From Micromonospora sp. MA102 (lineage in GTDB: Bacteria; Actinomycetota; Actinomycetes; Mycobacteriales; Micromonosporaceae): DNA of 64,000 bases. Position 1 is the first letter of the stretch. Each line of letters starts with the position of its first letter. A model generated the notes under the pieces. It did not search any database. It was not told the DNA's origin and was given only the letters and a program-made list of their open reading frames with translations. Made by a program: the position numbers and the translations under genes. Positions 16,400-24,778 of the stretch are shown here, in pieces. The stretch covers positions 1-64,000 of the forward strand of contig NZ_JAMWEG010000019.1 of NCBI RefSeq assembly GCF_025460765.1, given 5' to 3'.

Positions 16400-16999
16400 T
16401 CAGTTCAGGGCCACATCCGGGGGGAAGTGGGCGACCGCCGCCATCATGCCGCCCTGCCGGCGCAGCACCATCGGCCACAGGTCGTCCGGGCGGTCGACGA
16501 AGGCGTCACCGGGGAGGGCGTCGAGCACGAACCAGGACCCGTCCTCGATCTCCCGCTCCAGCTGCCCGGCGCCCCAGCCCGAGTAGCCGGCGAAGACCCG
16601 GATCCCGCCGACGGCGTCGCGCAGCTTCTCCGGGTCGACCGAGAGGTCGACGGTGCCCACCGCGCCGGACACCCGGTGGAAGCCCTTCACCGGCTTGATC
16701 GGGTGGCGCATCCGGGCCAGGCAGATCGCCGAGTCGGGCTGCACGGGGCCGCCCTCGAAGAGGACCGCGGGATGCCGGGCCAGGTCGCTCCAGTCGCCCA
16801 GGACGTCGGCCACCGGCACCTCGGTGGCGCGGTTCAGCACCACGCCGAGGGCGCCGCCGGGTTCGTGGGCGACCAGCAGCACGACGGTGCGGTCGAAGTT
16901 CGGGTCCTTCAGCGCAGGCGTCGCGACCAGCAGCCGCCCGGTCATGGAATCCATGGCTCGGCCACCGATCGCCTGTCCCTCACCCTGCATGTCCGACAC
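16400..16999 (-). CDS. YqgE/AlgH family protein (DUF179)
   Basis: 199 aa as read from GTG 16999, but ATG 16990, 16954 or 16945 are also possible; the conserved part begins at MTGRLLVATPALKDPNF. Family motifs visible are RTVVLLVAHEPGGALGVVLN, VLFEGGPVQPDSAICLARM and VFAGYSGWGAGQLEREI. YqgE/AlgH proteins are small soluble proteins of uncertain role, named after an alginate-linked locus. The gene is divergent from the phosphorylase at 17122. Confidence 0.85.
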   Translation of the reverse strand: MSDMQGEGQAIGGRAMDSMTGRLLVATPALKDPNFDRTVVLLVAHEPGGALGVVLNRATEVPVADVLGDWSDLARHPAVLFEGGPVQPDSAICLARMRHPIKPVKGFHRVSGAVGTVDLSVDPEKLRDAVGGIRVFAGYSGWGAGQLEREIEDGSWFVLDALPGDAFVDRPDDLWPMVLRRQGGMMAAVAHFPPDVALN

Positions 17000-17121
17000 C
17001 CGTCAGCCGTACGCCGCGACCAGCCGCGCTGTCAACGCCATGCAAGGCACCATAGCCTGCGCTCCGCCCGCTGGCTAAGGTCTGACCGGCGGGTGATCGT
17101 GTGGGATCGAGGGAGGGTCGG

Positions 17122-17925
17122 ATGGCGGCTACGGCCGAACTGGCGGTGATCGGCGGGTCGGGCCTCTACGCCCTCCTCGACGGCGCCACCGAGCACGTGC
17201 TGGAGACGCCGTACGGGGCGCCGTCGGATCCGATCACCATCGCGGAGGTGGCCGGCCGGCGGGTGGCGTTCCTGCCCCGGCACGGGCGCGACCACCGCTA
17301 CCCGCCGCACCTGATCCCCTACCGGGCCAACCTGTGGGCTCTGCGGTCTCTGGGCGTACGCCAGGTGCTGGCCCCCTGCGCGGTCGGCGGGCTCCGGCCG
17401 GAGCTGGGCCCGGGCACGTTCGTGGTGCCGGACCAGCTCGTCGACCGCACCAGCGGGCGGGCCCAGACCTACTACGACCAGGGCGCCGTGCACGTGTCCT
17501 TCGCCGACCCGTACTGCCCGGCCGGGCGGCGGACGCTGCTCGACGCGGCGGCCGGGCGGGGCGTGCCCGCCGTGGACGGCGGGACGGTGGTGGTGGTCGA
17601 GGGGCCGCGCTTCTCGACCCGGGCGGAGTCGCGCTGGTTCGCCTCGATCGGCGGCACGGTGGTCAACATGACCGGCCACCCGGAGGCGGTGCTCGCCCGC
17701 GAGCTGGCCCTCTGCTACACCTCGATCGCCCTGGTCACCGACCTGGACGCGGGCGTCGAGGCGGGCGAGTCGGTCACCCAGGAGGAGGTCTTCCGGGTCT
17801 TCGCGGAGAACACCGACCGGCTGCGCGGGGTGCTGCTCGACGCGGTCGCCGCGCTGCCCGCCGAGCGGGACTGCCCCTGCGGGCGGGCGCTGGACGGGAT
17901 CAAGCTCCCGTTCCCGCTGCCCTGA
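17122..17925 (+). CDS. S-methyl-5'-thioadenosine / purine nucleoside phosphorylase
   Basis: 267 aa from ATG 17122, with GGAGGG upstream. It has the MTAP/PNP-II fold: VIGGSGLY at the N terminus (phosphate loop), FLPRHGRDHRYPPHLIPYRAN, and GGTVVNMTGHPEAVLARELALC, the base-binding block that ends with VTDLDAG. It phosphorolyses methylthioadenosine or related purine nucleosides to the free base and sugar 1-phosphate, for methionine salvage or purine recycling. The substrate-determining segment reads MTGHP rather than the MTxxPE of human-type MTAPs, so a 6-oxopurine or methylthioinosine phosphorylase is equally possible. A short gap and a GGGAGG ribosome site separate it from the next gene. Confidence 0.85.
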   Translation: MAATAELAVIGGSGLYALLDGATEHVLETPYGAPSDPITIAEVAGRRVAFLPRHGRDHRYPPHLIPYRANLWALRSLGVRQVLAPCAVGGLRPELGPGTFVVPDQLVDRTSGRAQTYYDQGAVHVSFADPYCPAGRRTLLDAAAGRGVPAVDGGTVVVVEGPRFSTRAESRWFASIGGTVVNMTGHPEAVLARELALCYTSIALVTDLDAGVEAGESVTQEEVFRVFAENTDRLRGVLLDAVAALPAERDCPCGRALDGIKLPFPLP

Positions 17926-18034
17926 GCGCCGGGAAGCGCCCGAAAAACCACGCTCGGCCCGATAGATTCGGCTGGTCGGGGAGCTGATCACCGGGCCGTC
18001 CCCGGCACGCGCGGGGGACGGGAGGCAGCCGGCG

Positions 18035-19630
18035 ATGGCAACGGTCCGCGACACGACCTACGACCTGCTCCGCGCCCTGGGCCTGACCACCGTCTTCGGC
18101 AACCCCGGCTCCACCGAGGAGCCGTTCCTCAAGGACTTCCCGGCCGACTTCCGCTACGTGCACGCGCTGCAGGAGGCGTCGGCCATGGCCATGGCCGACG
18201 GCTACGCGCAGGCCACCGGCCGGCCCGCGCACGTCAACCTGCACACCGCCCCGGGCTTCGGCAACGGCATGGGCAACCTGGTCACCGCCTGGCACAACCG
18301 GACGCCATTGATCGTCACCGCCGGCCAGCAGACCCGGGAGATGCTGCTCATCGAACCCCGCCTGGCCAACCCCCGGGCGGTCGAGCTGGCCCACCCGTAC
18401 GTCAAGTGGGCCCACGAGCCGGCGCGTGCGCAGGACATCCCGGCGGCCTTCATGCGGGCGTACGCCTCGGCGGTGCAGCCACCGGCCGGGCCGGTCTTCC
18501 TCTCCCTGCCGATGGATGACTGGGACCGGCCGGCCGACCCGCCGCCGCAGGTGCGGACGGTGGCGACCCGGATCGCGCCGGACCCGGACCGGCTGCGCGG
18601 CTTCGCCGCCACGCTGGCCGCCTCCCGCGCTCCGGTGGTGGTGCTCGGCGCGGCGGTCGACCGGGCCGACGCCTGGCCGGTCGCCGTGGCGCTGGCCGAG
18701 CGGCTGGCCGCGCCGGTCTGGGCCGCCCCGGCGCCGGAGCGGGCCGTCTTCCCCGAGGACCACCCGCACTTCCGGGGTGTCCTGCCGTACGCGATCGGCC
18801 CGCTGGCCGAGGCGTTGCGCGGCCACGACACGGTGCTGGTGGTGGGCGCTCCGGTGTTCCGCTACTACCCGCACGTGCCGGGCGACTACCTGCCCGGCGA
18901 CGCCCGGCTGCTGCACGTCACCGACGACCCGGACGAGGCGGCCCGGGCCCCGGTCGGGGAGAGCCTGCTCGGCGACGCCGGGCTGACCATGGCCGGGCTG
19001 GTGGAGCTGCTGCCCCCGGCGGACCGGCCCCCGCCGCCGGCCCGGGAGGCCCCGGCGCCGGCCGGGTCGGCGGACCCGCCGAGCGCCGACGCCCTCTTCA
19101 CCGCGCTGGCCGGGCAGTGGCCGGCCGACGGGGTGCTCGTGCAGGAGTCGCCGTCCAACCTGGCGGCGTTGCGCCGCCGGCTGCGGATCGGCCGGCCCCG
19201 GTCGTACTTCACGATGGCCAGCGGCGGCCTCGGGTTCGGCCTGCCGGCGGCGGTGGGCATCGCGCTGGCCGAGCGGGACAGCGGGCGCGGCCGGCCGGTG
19301 GTCGCGGTGATCGGCGACGGCTCGTTCCACTACTCGGTGCAGGCGTTGTGGACCGCCGCGCAACTCGGCCTGCCGCTCGCCGTCGTGGTCGCGGTCAACC
19401 GGCAGTACGCGATCCTCAAGGCGTTCGCCGAGCTGAAGCACACGCCCGGGGTGCCGGCGCTGGACCTGCCGGGGCTGGACGTGACCGCGGTGGCGCGCGG
19501 CTACGGCTGCGCCGCGGAGGTGGTGGAGTCGCTGGACGGGCTCGGCCCGGCGCTGGCCGCCGCGCTCGCGGCCGACCGGCCGACCGTGCTGCCCGTGCCG
19601 ATCAGCACCGACGTGCCACGGATCCTGTAG
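18035..19630 (+). CDS. mdlC: ThDP-dependent benzoylformate decarboxylase-like enzyme
   Basis: 531 aa from ATG 18035, GGGAGG upstream. The length and register match P. putida benzoylformate decarboxylase: Ser26 (NPGSTEEPF), Glu47 (ALQEAS, activates ThDP) and His70 (NLHTAPG) fall at the same positions. The ThDP/Mg motif is VVAVIGDGSFHYSVQALWTAAQ-LGLPLAVVVAVNRQYA. One active-site His (281 in the P. putida enzyme, FRYHQY as I recall it) is replaced by Tyr278 (FRYYPH), so the substrate or rate may differ. It would decarboxylate aromatic 2-keto acids to aldehydes. No mandelate genes are nearby. Confidence 0.8.
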   Translation: MATVRDTTYDLLRALGLTTVFGNPGSTEEPFLKDFPADFRYVHALQEASAMAMADGYAQATGRPAHVNLHTAPGFGNGMGNLVTAWHNRTPLIVTAGQQTREMLLIEPRLANPRAVELAHPYVKWAHEPARAQDIPAAFMRAYASAVQPPAGPVFLSLPMDDWDRPADPPPQVRTVATRIAPDPDRLRGFAATLAASRAPVVVLGAAVDRADAWPVAVALAERLAAPVWAAPAPERAVFPEDHPHFRGVLPYAIGPLAEALRGHDTVLVVGAPVFRYYPHVPGDYLPGDARLLHVTDDPDEAARAPVGESLLGDAGLTMAGLVELLPPADRPPPPAREAPAPAGSADPPSADALFTALAGQWPADGVLVQESPSNLAALRRRLRIGRPRSYFTMASGGLGFGLPAAVGIALAERDSGRGRPVVAVIGDGSFHYSVQALWTAAQLGLPLAVVVAVNRQYAILKAFAELKHTPGVPALDLPGLDVTAVARGYGCAAEVVESLDGLGPALAAALAADRPTVLPVPISTDVPRIL

Positions 19631-19631
19631 G

Positions 19632-20609
19632 TCAGCGGCGTACGACGAGCGGGGTGCCGCTGGCGACGTCGAGCACCGCCCGGTCGCCGAGGGGCGCCTT
19701 CAGCGTCACGGTCAGCGGCTTCATGACCAGTTGCATGGTGCACGCCCCGGTGGAGCGGACCACCCCGGCCCCGAGCACCACGACGTCGTCCCGCTCCAGC
19801 ACCAGCGGGGTTGGCGGCCCGTCGCAGGCGCCCGTGCCGACCCGGTAGTCGATCCGGTTCCCGTCCACCGCGCGCAGGTCGGTCGCCGCCACGACACCGT
19901 CGTCCGCCGGGCGGCTCGGCGCGATCCCCTCCGGCGCGGTCCCGACCGCGCTGGGCGCCACGGCGAGGCGCGCCACCGGCACCCGGAGGCCCTCCACGGT
20001 GAACAGCCAGGCCGGCACGTCGGCCTCGCCCCGGCTGGTACGCACCGACGCGCTGCCCAGCGTCACCGCGGTGACCGTCAGCGGCACGCACGGGCTGGGC
20101 GCCTGGGTGGCGACCCAGCCGTCCGGGCCGGGCTCGATGGTCGGACCGCCCTTGGGCCGCCCCGGCCCGGGTGTGCTCGGCCGGCCCTCGCAGGGAGGCG
20201 GGTCGCCCTGGTCGAGCTGGGCGTACGCCTCGGCGGCGCTGACCAGCGGGACGCGCAGCGTGCCGTCCGGGAAGCGGATCGTGCCCTCGGCGGGCCGGGC
20301 GGTCGGGACAGTGATCTGGTCCCGGTACCAGCCGTTGAGGAAGGCCTGCTTCGTCTCGTCGTCGAAGCCGGGGTCGCCGGTCAGCACGGTGGCCTCGTCG
20401 AGCGGGACGTACCCGCTGCGCCACGCGGGCCCGGGGCGCCACGCGTCGGCCACCTCGGTGGCCCGCTGGTCGAACGCCTCCCACCGGTGGTCGGGGCCGG
20501 AGGCCGACGGACCACCGGCGACCGGCGGGCCGGCGGGGTCGGCGCCGGGCGCGGCGCAGCCGGCCAGGACCAGGAGCGGTAGCCCGAGCAGGGCGAGAGA
20601 GCGACGCAT
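19632..20609 (-). CDS. Lipoprotein of unknown function
   Basis: 325 aa with a lipobox (VLAGC, Cys at about 18) after a hydrophobic signal, so it is probably lipid-anchored outside the membrane. The mature part is Pro/Gly-rich with segments such as GYVPLDEATVLTGDPGFD, PDGTLRVPLVSAAEAYAQL and VARLAVAPSAVGTAPEGI. No family is recognised. The gene is convergent with the BFD-like gene, 1 nt away. Confidence 0.7.
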   Translation of the reverse strand: MRRSLALLGLPLLVLAGCAAPGADPAGPPVAGGPSASGPDHRWEAFDQRATEVADAWRPGPAWRSGYVPLDEATVLTGDPGFDDETKQAFLNGWYRDQITVPTARPAEGTIRFPDGTLRVPLVSAAEAYAQLDQGDPPPCEGRPSTPGPGRPKGGPTIEPGPDGWVATQAPSPCVPLTVTAVTLGSASVRTSRGEADVPAWLFTVEGLRVPVARLAVAPSAVGTAPEGIAPSRPADDGVVAATDLRAVDGNRIDYRVGTGACDGPPTPLVLERDDVVVLGAGVVRSTGACTMQLVMKPLTVTLKAPLGDRAVLDVASGTPLVVRR

Positions 20610-20648
20610 GCTGGTTGGACGCGGGCCTTTCCCGGCCGGTTCCCCCGG

Positions 20649-21101
20649 TCAGTCCTCCCCGCCCAGGTCGGCCTGGTACGCCTCCCAGAGCAGGTCCGCG
20701 CCGCGCTGCCGGTGCCGGTCGAGCGCCCGCAGCAGGTTCCGGGCCTGCTCCCGCAGTTCCTCGGCGGGCACCGAGGGCAGGCGCACCGCGTGCTGGAGCG
20801 CGGCGATGGCCGCCGCGATGGCGGTGTGCTCGCCGGCCAGCAGGCGTACGCCCCGGTCCAGCCGCGGCGCCTGGTGAAGCAGTTCGGCGTAGAGGCCGGC
20901 CGGGCCCTCGGTGAGCCGGACGTGCTCGGCGAAGCCCCGCCGGACCGGGCCGAGCCGGCCGACCATGTGCTCCCGCCAGCGCGGCTCGGCCGGCGCCGAG
21001 GCGAGCGCCCGGGCGAGGTTACGCAGGTCGCCGGGGAGCGGGGGCCGGGGGTGGGGCACGGCCGTGACCGTGGACGGCTGCTGGATCGGATTGGTGGCCA
21101 T
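20649..21101 (-). CDS. Small helical protein, hemerythrin-like pattern
   Basis: 150 aa, mostly helical. Helix motifs carry a hemerythrin-like ligand order: His in REHMVGRL, His-Glu in FAEHVRLTEG, His in AGEHTAIAAAI and the C-terminal DRHRQRGADLLWEAYQADLG with His and Asp. A non-haem di-iron or other metal centre is an inference, and no family membership is proven. It lies 39 nt upstream of the lipoprotein gene on the same strand, so the two may be co-transcribed. A 12-bp palindrome (GAACCCGGGTTC, 21143-21154) lies just upstream of its start. Confidence 0.6.
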   Translation of the reverse strand: MATNPIQQPSTVTAVPHPRPPLPGDLRNLARALASAPAEPRWREHMVGRLGPVRRGFAEHVRLTEGPAGLYAELLHQAPRLDRGVRLLAGEHTAIAAAIAALQHAVRLPSVPAEELREQARNLLRALDRHRQRGADLLWEAYQADLGGED

Positions 21102-21218
21102 GGCACCTCCCGCGCTGCTGCGCTACCGCGTACAGCGATGGTGAACCCGGGTTCCCGAGCTGTCCAGGAGGGGTGGAAGCCTCATCTGCCCCATCTGCCC
21201 CGCCGGTCACAGGGGCCT

Positions 21219-21881
21219 CTACAGCCCCAACGGACTCGCCGCCATGGTCCGCAGGCGGCCGGCGAGGGCGTGCGCGTCGGCGTCCCGGCCCTGGTCCGGC
21301 CGGCCCGCCGTGATCGCCTCGGCGAGCGCCCGCAGCTCGTACGCCGGCAGGTTGCCCAGCCCCGGGCCCTGCAACGGGATGGTGACCCGCCGGCCGCTGT
21401 CCCGGTCCCGGGCGATCAGGCTGGGCACCCGCACCACGCCGTCGTCGCCGACCCGGTGGGCGATCGTGCCGCCGCGCACCTCGGCCGTGGCCAGGTCGAC
21501 GGTACGGATACCGAGCGCGCCCCGGACCGACGCCCGGGTCCCGTCCAGCCAGGCGGCCGTGCGCAGCACCCGCAGCACCAGGTAGAGCCCGAGCAGCACG
21601 AACGGGAGCCCGCAGAGCCCGGCGTAGCGCAGCGGCGTGGGCGTGGCGGCGGCGCCGTCGTGCAGGTCGGGCGGGAGCAGCTCGGGCGGCAGGTCCCGGA
21701 CGTCGTCGTACGAGGGGACCGGCTCGCCGAAGCCGGTGACCCGCCGCAGCAGGTCCTCGGCGACCAGCGGCAGCAGCACGAAGGCCGCGCCGAAGGCGGC
21801 GAACAGGACACCCACCACGACGGCCATCCCGCGTTGGCCGGATGCCGCGCCGACGGAGAGTCGGATCCGCTCGTTCGTCAC
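21219..21881 (-). CDS. Two-span membrane protein of unknown function
   Basis: 220 aa. The first transmembrane helix (MAVVVGVLFAAFGAAFVLLP) is followed by an outward-type loop of about 45 residues, then a second helix (LCGLPFVLLGLYLVLRVL), and a cytosolic domain (AWLDGTRASVRGALGIRTVD, then VRVPSLIARDRDSGRRVTIP) of about 100 residues. It is not recognised as a named family. It sits between the hemerythrin-like gene and the tmRNA gene, minus strand. Confidence 0.7.
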   Translation of the reverse strand: MTNERIRLSVGAASGQRGMAVVVGVLFAAFGAAFVLLPLVAEDLLRRVTGFGEPVPSYDDVRDLPPELLPPDLHDGAAATPTPLRYAGLCGLPFVLLGLYLVLRVLRTAAWLDGTRASVRGALGIRTVDLATAEVRGGTIAHRVGDDGVVRVPSLIARDRDSGRRVTIPLQGPGLGNLPAYELRALAEAITAGRPDQGRDADAHALAGRLRTMAASPLGL

Positions 21882-21964
21882 AGGCGGAGCCTAGAGCGCC
21901 GGCGCAACCGGGTCCGGACACGACTGTGCGCCCCGGTCCGGTGGACCGGGGCGCACAAATCAGG

Positions 21965-22341
21965 TGGTGGAGGTGCCGGGAATCGAACCCGGGTCCTTCG
22001 CCGCCTTGTCAGGGCTTCTCCGAGCGCAGCTCGCTGTGCCTCTACTCGGCCCCACCGATCACGCGAGCGAGTCGGTGTGACGGGCCCAGTCGCTGATTAA
22101 TCTCGCCGCACGGACCCCGCGACCGGGTCCGGTTGGCCAGCCTTCTAGCTGATGCCGGCGAACTGGGTCGAAGGCGCTCCCAGGCCGACAGACTTAGCTA
22201 CTCGCCTCAGGCGGCGAGAGCGAAGTCAGCGCGATTGTTCTTGGCGCTTATTGGTTTCCGACGAACGATTCTCGAGACGACGTCGGCTTCCTCGGCTCGC
22301 TTCCCCTGCCGCAACGTACGAAGTCGAAACCAGTCACCCCC
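21965..22341 (-). ncRNA. ssrA: tmRNA (ssrA), trans-translation RNA
   Basis: 377 nt, minus strand. The 5' end GGGGGTGACTGGTTTCGACT at 22341 pairs with CACCTCC near the 3' end to form the tRNA-like acceptor. The 3' end is encoded with CCA (21965-21967), and the T arm GGGTTCGATTCCCGGC precedes it. The tag frame runs 22245 to 22207 and encodes Ala-Lys-Asn-Asn-Arg-Ala-Asp-Phe-Ala-Leu-Ala-Ala then TGA; resume codon GCC. The tag ends in ALAA, the usual degradation signal. It rescues ribosomes stalled on truncated mRNA together with SmpB, encoded 106 nt upstream on the same strand. Confidence 0.95.
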
Positions 22342-22363
22342 TCGACGGGCTGCCCCTGTCGGC

Positions 22364-22392
22364 AGCATCACCAAGCCTAACGCCTGGCGCAA
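22364..22392 (-). promoter_or_regulatory. Candidate sigma-A-type promoter of tmRNA
   Basis: On the minus strand TTGCGC (22392-22387) and GATGCT (22369-22364) are separated by 17 nt. This is a plausible -35/-10 pair. Transcription would start about 15 nt before the mature 5' end, leaving a short leader for RNase P to remove. Confidence 0.4.
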
Positions 22393-22447
22393 CCGGATTC
22401 ATTCCGAGGCCGGCCCGAAGCCCGGCAACCGAACAAACCCGGACATC

Positions 22448-22927
22448 TTACTCAGCCATGCCCTTGCCGCGCCGGCCCACCACCCGGGCGATCTCCCGGT
22501 CGGCGTCCCGCTTGGCCAGGTCCTGGCGCTTGTCGTACGACTTCTTACCCCGGGCCAGGCCGATCTCCACCTTCGCCCAGCCGTCGGAGAAGTAGACCTG
22601 CAGCGGCACCATGGTGAGACCGCTCTCCCTGGTCTTGCCGATCAGCCGGTCGATCTCCAGCCGCTTGAGCAGCAGCTTCCGGGTCCGCCGGGGCTCGTGG
22701 TTGGTCCAGGTGCCCTGGGTGTACTCCGGGATGTGCATGCCGTGCAGGTAGAGCTCGCCGTCACGTTCCTGGGCGAATGCGTCGACCAGCGACGCCCGGC
22801 CGGCCCGCAGCGACTTGACCTCGGTGCCGGTCAGCGACATGCCCGCCTCGTACGTGTCGAGGATGGCGTAGTCGTGCCGCGCCTTCTTGTTGGAGGCGAC
22901 CACCTTGCGACCCTTTTCCCGTGGCAT
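22448..22927 (-). CDS. smpB: SsrA-binding protein SmpB
   Basis: 159 aa from ATG 22927 (MPREKGRKVVASNKKARHDY); the frame continues upstream to 22963, but the conserved family length is ~160. Motifs visible are ILDTYEAGMSLTGTEVKSLRAG, ELYLHGMHIPEYTQGTW and the C-terminal basic tail KKSYDKRQDLAKRDADREI. SmpB binds the tmRNA tRNA-like domain and places it in the stalled ribosome A-site. ssrA lies next downstream on the same strand. The gene closes the ftsE-ftsX-smpB order common in actinobacteria and follows the strong hairpin at 22983-23015. Confidence 0.95.
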   Translation of the reverse strand: MPREKGRKVVASNKKARHDYAILDTYEAGMSLTGTEVKSLRAGRASLVDAFAQERDGELYLHGMHIPEYTQGTWTNHEPRRTRKLLLKRLEIDRLIGKTRESGLTMVPLQVYFSDGWAKVEIGLARGKKSYDKRQDLAKRDADREIARVVGRRGKGMAE

Positions 22928-22982
22928 CGGCGCCACCCCCTTCCCGGTCCAGAGCGAGATCATGCTACCCGAATGACAAGGA

Positions 22983-23015
22983 CCCTCCCGCGCCGTTTAT
23001 TCCGGCGCGGGAGGG
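22983..23015 (-). terminator. Strong hairpin terminator after ftsX
   Basis: Perfect 13-bp stem CCCTCCCGCGCCG (22983-22995) with CGGCGCGGGAGGG (23003-23015), loop TTTATTC. It lies 23 nt after the ftsX stop and before smpB. Confidence 0.8.
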
Positions 23016-23038
23016 CCCTCGGAGAGCCGTACCGGTAA

Positions 23039-23914
23039 CTAGACCCGCAGGTAGAAGCGGAGCGTGACCCAGGCGGTGACCGCGCTGACCAGGCCACCGA
23101 CGGCGGCCATCAGCGGGAAGGTCAGGAAGATCTCGGACCAGGAGATCGGGGTGATCAGGCCCTCCAGGGCCGCCATCGAACTCCCCGCCGCGAGTGTCTT
23201 CAACGCGATCAACGCGAGGAGGCCGAGGATCGAGCCGATCAGACCGGCGACCACCGCCTCCAGCACGAACGGCGCCTGGATGAACCAGTTGGAGGCGCCG
23301 ACCAGCTTCATGACCGCGACCTCACGCCGCTTGCTGTACGCGGCCACCTGAATGGTGTTCGCGACCAGCAGCAGGGCGGCGATCGCCATGACGATCGCGA
23401 CGGCCAGCGCGCCGTTCTGGAAGCCGGTGAGCACGCCGAAGACCTTGTCGAGCAGCTTGCTCTGGTCGACGATCGTGTCGATGCCCTCGGAGGCCTTGTA
23501 CTCGTCGTAGATCTTCTTGTACTGCTCCGGGTTGTTCAGCGTGAGCCGGAACGACTCGGGGAGCTGGTCCGGCTTGACCGCGTTCACCAGGTCCGGCGCG
23601 TCGGCGTACATCTGCTGGAAGCGCTTGTACGCCTCCGTCTTGTCGACGTACGTGACTTCCTTGACCATCGGGTCGGCCTTGAGCTTGGTCTCGAGGTCGG
23701 TCCGCTGCTGTTCGTTGACGTCGGTCTTGAGGAAGATCGAGACCTGGACGTTCTCGTAGTAGAGGTCCTTCATGTCGCCGACCTTCTGGTACAGAAGGCC
23801 GCTGCCGCCCAGCATGAACAGCGACACCGCCATGGTGATGATCATGGCGAGGGTCATGGTGACGTTCCGCCACAGTCCGACCAGTACCTCGGACAGGACA
23901 TACTTCATCCGCAT
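23039..23914 (-). CDS. ftsX: Cell division protein FtsX
   Basis: 291 aa (MRMKYVLSEVLVGLWRN at the start). Topology is the FtsX type: one N-terminal helix (TMTLAMIITMAVSLFML), a ~120-residue extracellular domain and three C-terminal helices with a VAAYSKRREVAVMKLVGAS amphipathic segment before them. With FtsE it forms the divisome ABC complex that activates peptidoglycan hydrolases at the septum; in mycobacteria RipC is the partner. It is cotranscribed with ftsE (65 nt gap) and ends at the strong hairpin. ATG at 23908 is an alternative start. Confidence 0.95.
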   Translation of the reverse strand: MRMKYVLSEVLVGLWRNVTMTLAMIITMAVSLFMLGGSGLLYQKVGDMKDLYYENVQVSIFLKTDVNEQQRTDLETKLKADPMVKEVTYVDKTEAYKRFQQMYADAPDLVNAVKPDQLPESFRLTLNNPEQYKKIYDEYKASEGIDTIVDQSKLLDKVFGVLTGFQNGALAVAIVMAIAALLLVANTIQVAAYSKRREVAVMKLVGASNWFIQAPFVLEAVVAGLIGSILGLLALIALKTLAAGSSMAALEGLITPISWSEIFLTFPLMAAVGGLVSAVTAWVTLRFYLRV

Positions 23915-23979
23915 CGGGATATTCCTCCGGCTCTCCGGCGTGAGGTGTTCGTCGTCAGGGTCTGCGAGTCGTCAGCGGC

Positions 23980-24660
23980 TCAGCCGTAGACGCCGCGGGC
24001 CTGGTCGCGCACGATGCGGCCGCTCTCGATCTCGACGACGCGGCGGCGCATCTGGTTCACGATGTTGGAGTCGTGCGTGACCATCACGACGGTCGTGCCG
24101 GTGCGGTTGATCCGGTCCAGCAGGCGCATGATCTCGATCGAGGTGTCCGGGTCCAGGTTTCCGGTGGGCTCGTCCGCCAGCAGGATCAGCGGCCGGTTCA
24201 CGAACGCCCGGGCCACCGCGACCCGCTGCTGCTCACCACCGGAGAGCTCGTGGGGGTAGCGGTGCTCCTTCCCACCGAGACCGACCAGCTCCAGCACCTC
24301 GGGGACGACCCGGCGGGCGACCGCCTTGGTCTTGCCGATCACCTCCAGCGCGAAGGCCACGTTCTCGTAGGCCGTGCGGTTCGGCAGGAGGCGGAAGTCC
24401 TGGAAGACGCAGCCGATGGAACGCCGGAAGTGGGGTCGCTTCCAGGAACGCATCGACGTGACGTCCTTGCCGTTGACGACGACCCGCCCCTTGTTGGGGG
24501 TGACCTCGTGCAGCAGCAATTTGATGATCGTGGACTTGCCGGAGCCGGATGGACCGATGAAGAAGACGAACTCGCCCTTCTCGATCGAGACGGACACGTT
24601 GTCGAGCGAAGGCCGGGACGCCTTCGGGTACGTCTTCGTCACTTGCTCAAGCTGAATCAC
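23980..24660 (-). CDS. ftsE: Cell division ATP-binding protein FtsE
   Basis: 226 aa from GTG 24660 (VIQLEQVTKTYPK). Walker A is GPSGSGKS, the ABC signature LSGGEQQRVAVARA, Walker B with LILLADEPTGNLD and the H-loop MVTHD. It supplies ATP-driven switching for FtsX. The operon ftsE-ftsX lies downstream of prfB. Two copies of a GAGATCGATnACGC sequence and a 12-bp inverted repeat lie between prfB and ftsE. Confidence 0.95.
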   Translation of the reverse strand: MIQLEQVTKTYPKASRPSLDNVSVSIEKGEFVFFIGPSGSGKSTIIKLLLHEVTPNKGRVVVNGKDVTSMRSWKRPHFRRSIGCVFQDFRLLPNRTAYENVAFALEVIGKTKAVARRVVPEVLELVGLGGKEHRYPHELSGGEQQRVAVARAFVNRPLILLADEPTGNLDPDTSIEIMRLLDRINRTGTTVVMVTHDSNIVNQMRRRVVEIESGRIVRDQARGVYG

Positions 24661-24720
24661 GGGTCGAGAGTCTACGCGGTGTAACCGGGGAGCCAAGCCC
24701 CCCGCCCCTCCGAAGCGAGT

Positions 24721-24762
24721 CGCGTCATCGATTCAGCCGGTCAGACAGAGATCGATGACGCG
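24721..24762. repeat. 12-bp inverted repeat between prfB and ftsE
   Basis: CGCGTCATCGAT (24721-24732) is the perfect reverse complement of ATCGATGACGCG (24751-24762), loop 18 nt. GAGATCGATGACGC (24748-24761) recurs with one mismatch as GAGATCGATCACGC at 24771-24784, the second copy overlapping the prfB end. It may be a prfB terminator, or an operator for ftsEX. Confidence 0.6.
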
Positions 24763-24778
24763 CTGCGTCGGAGATCGA

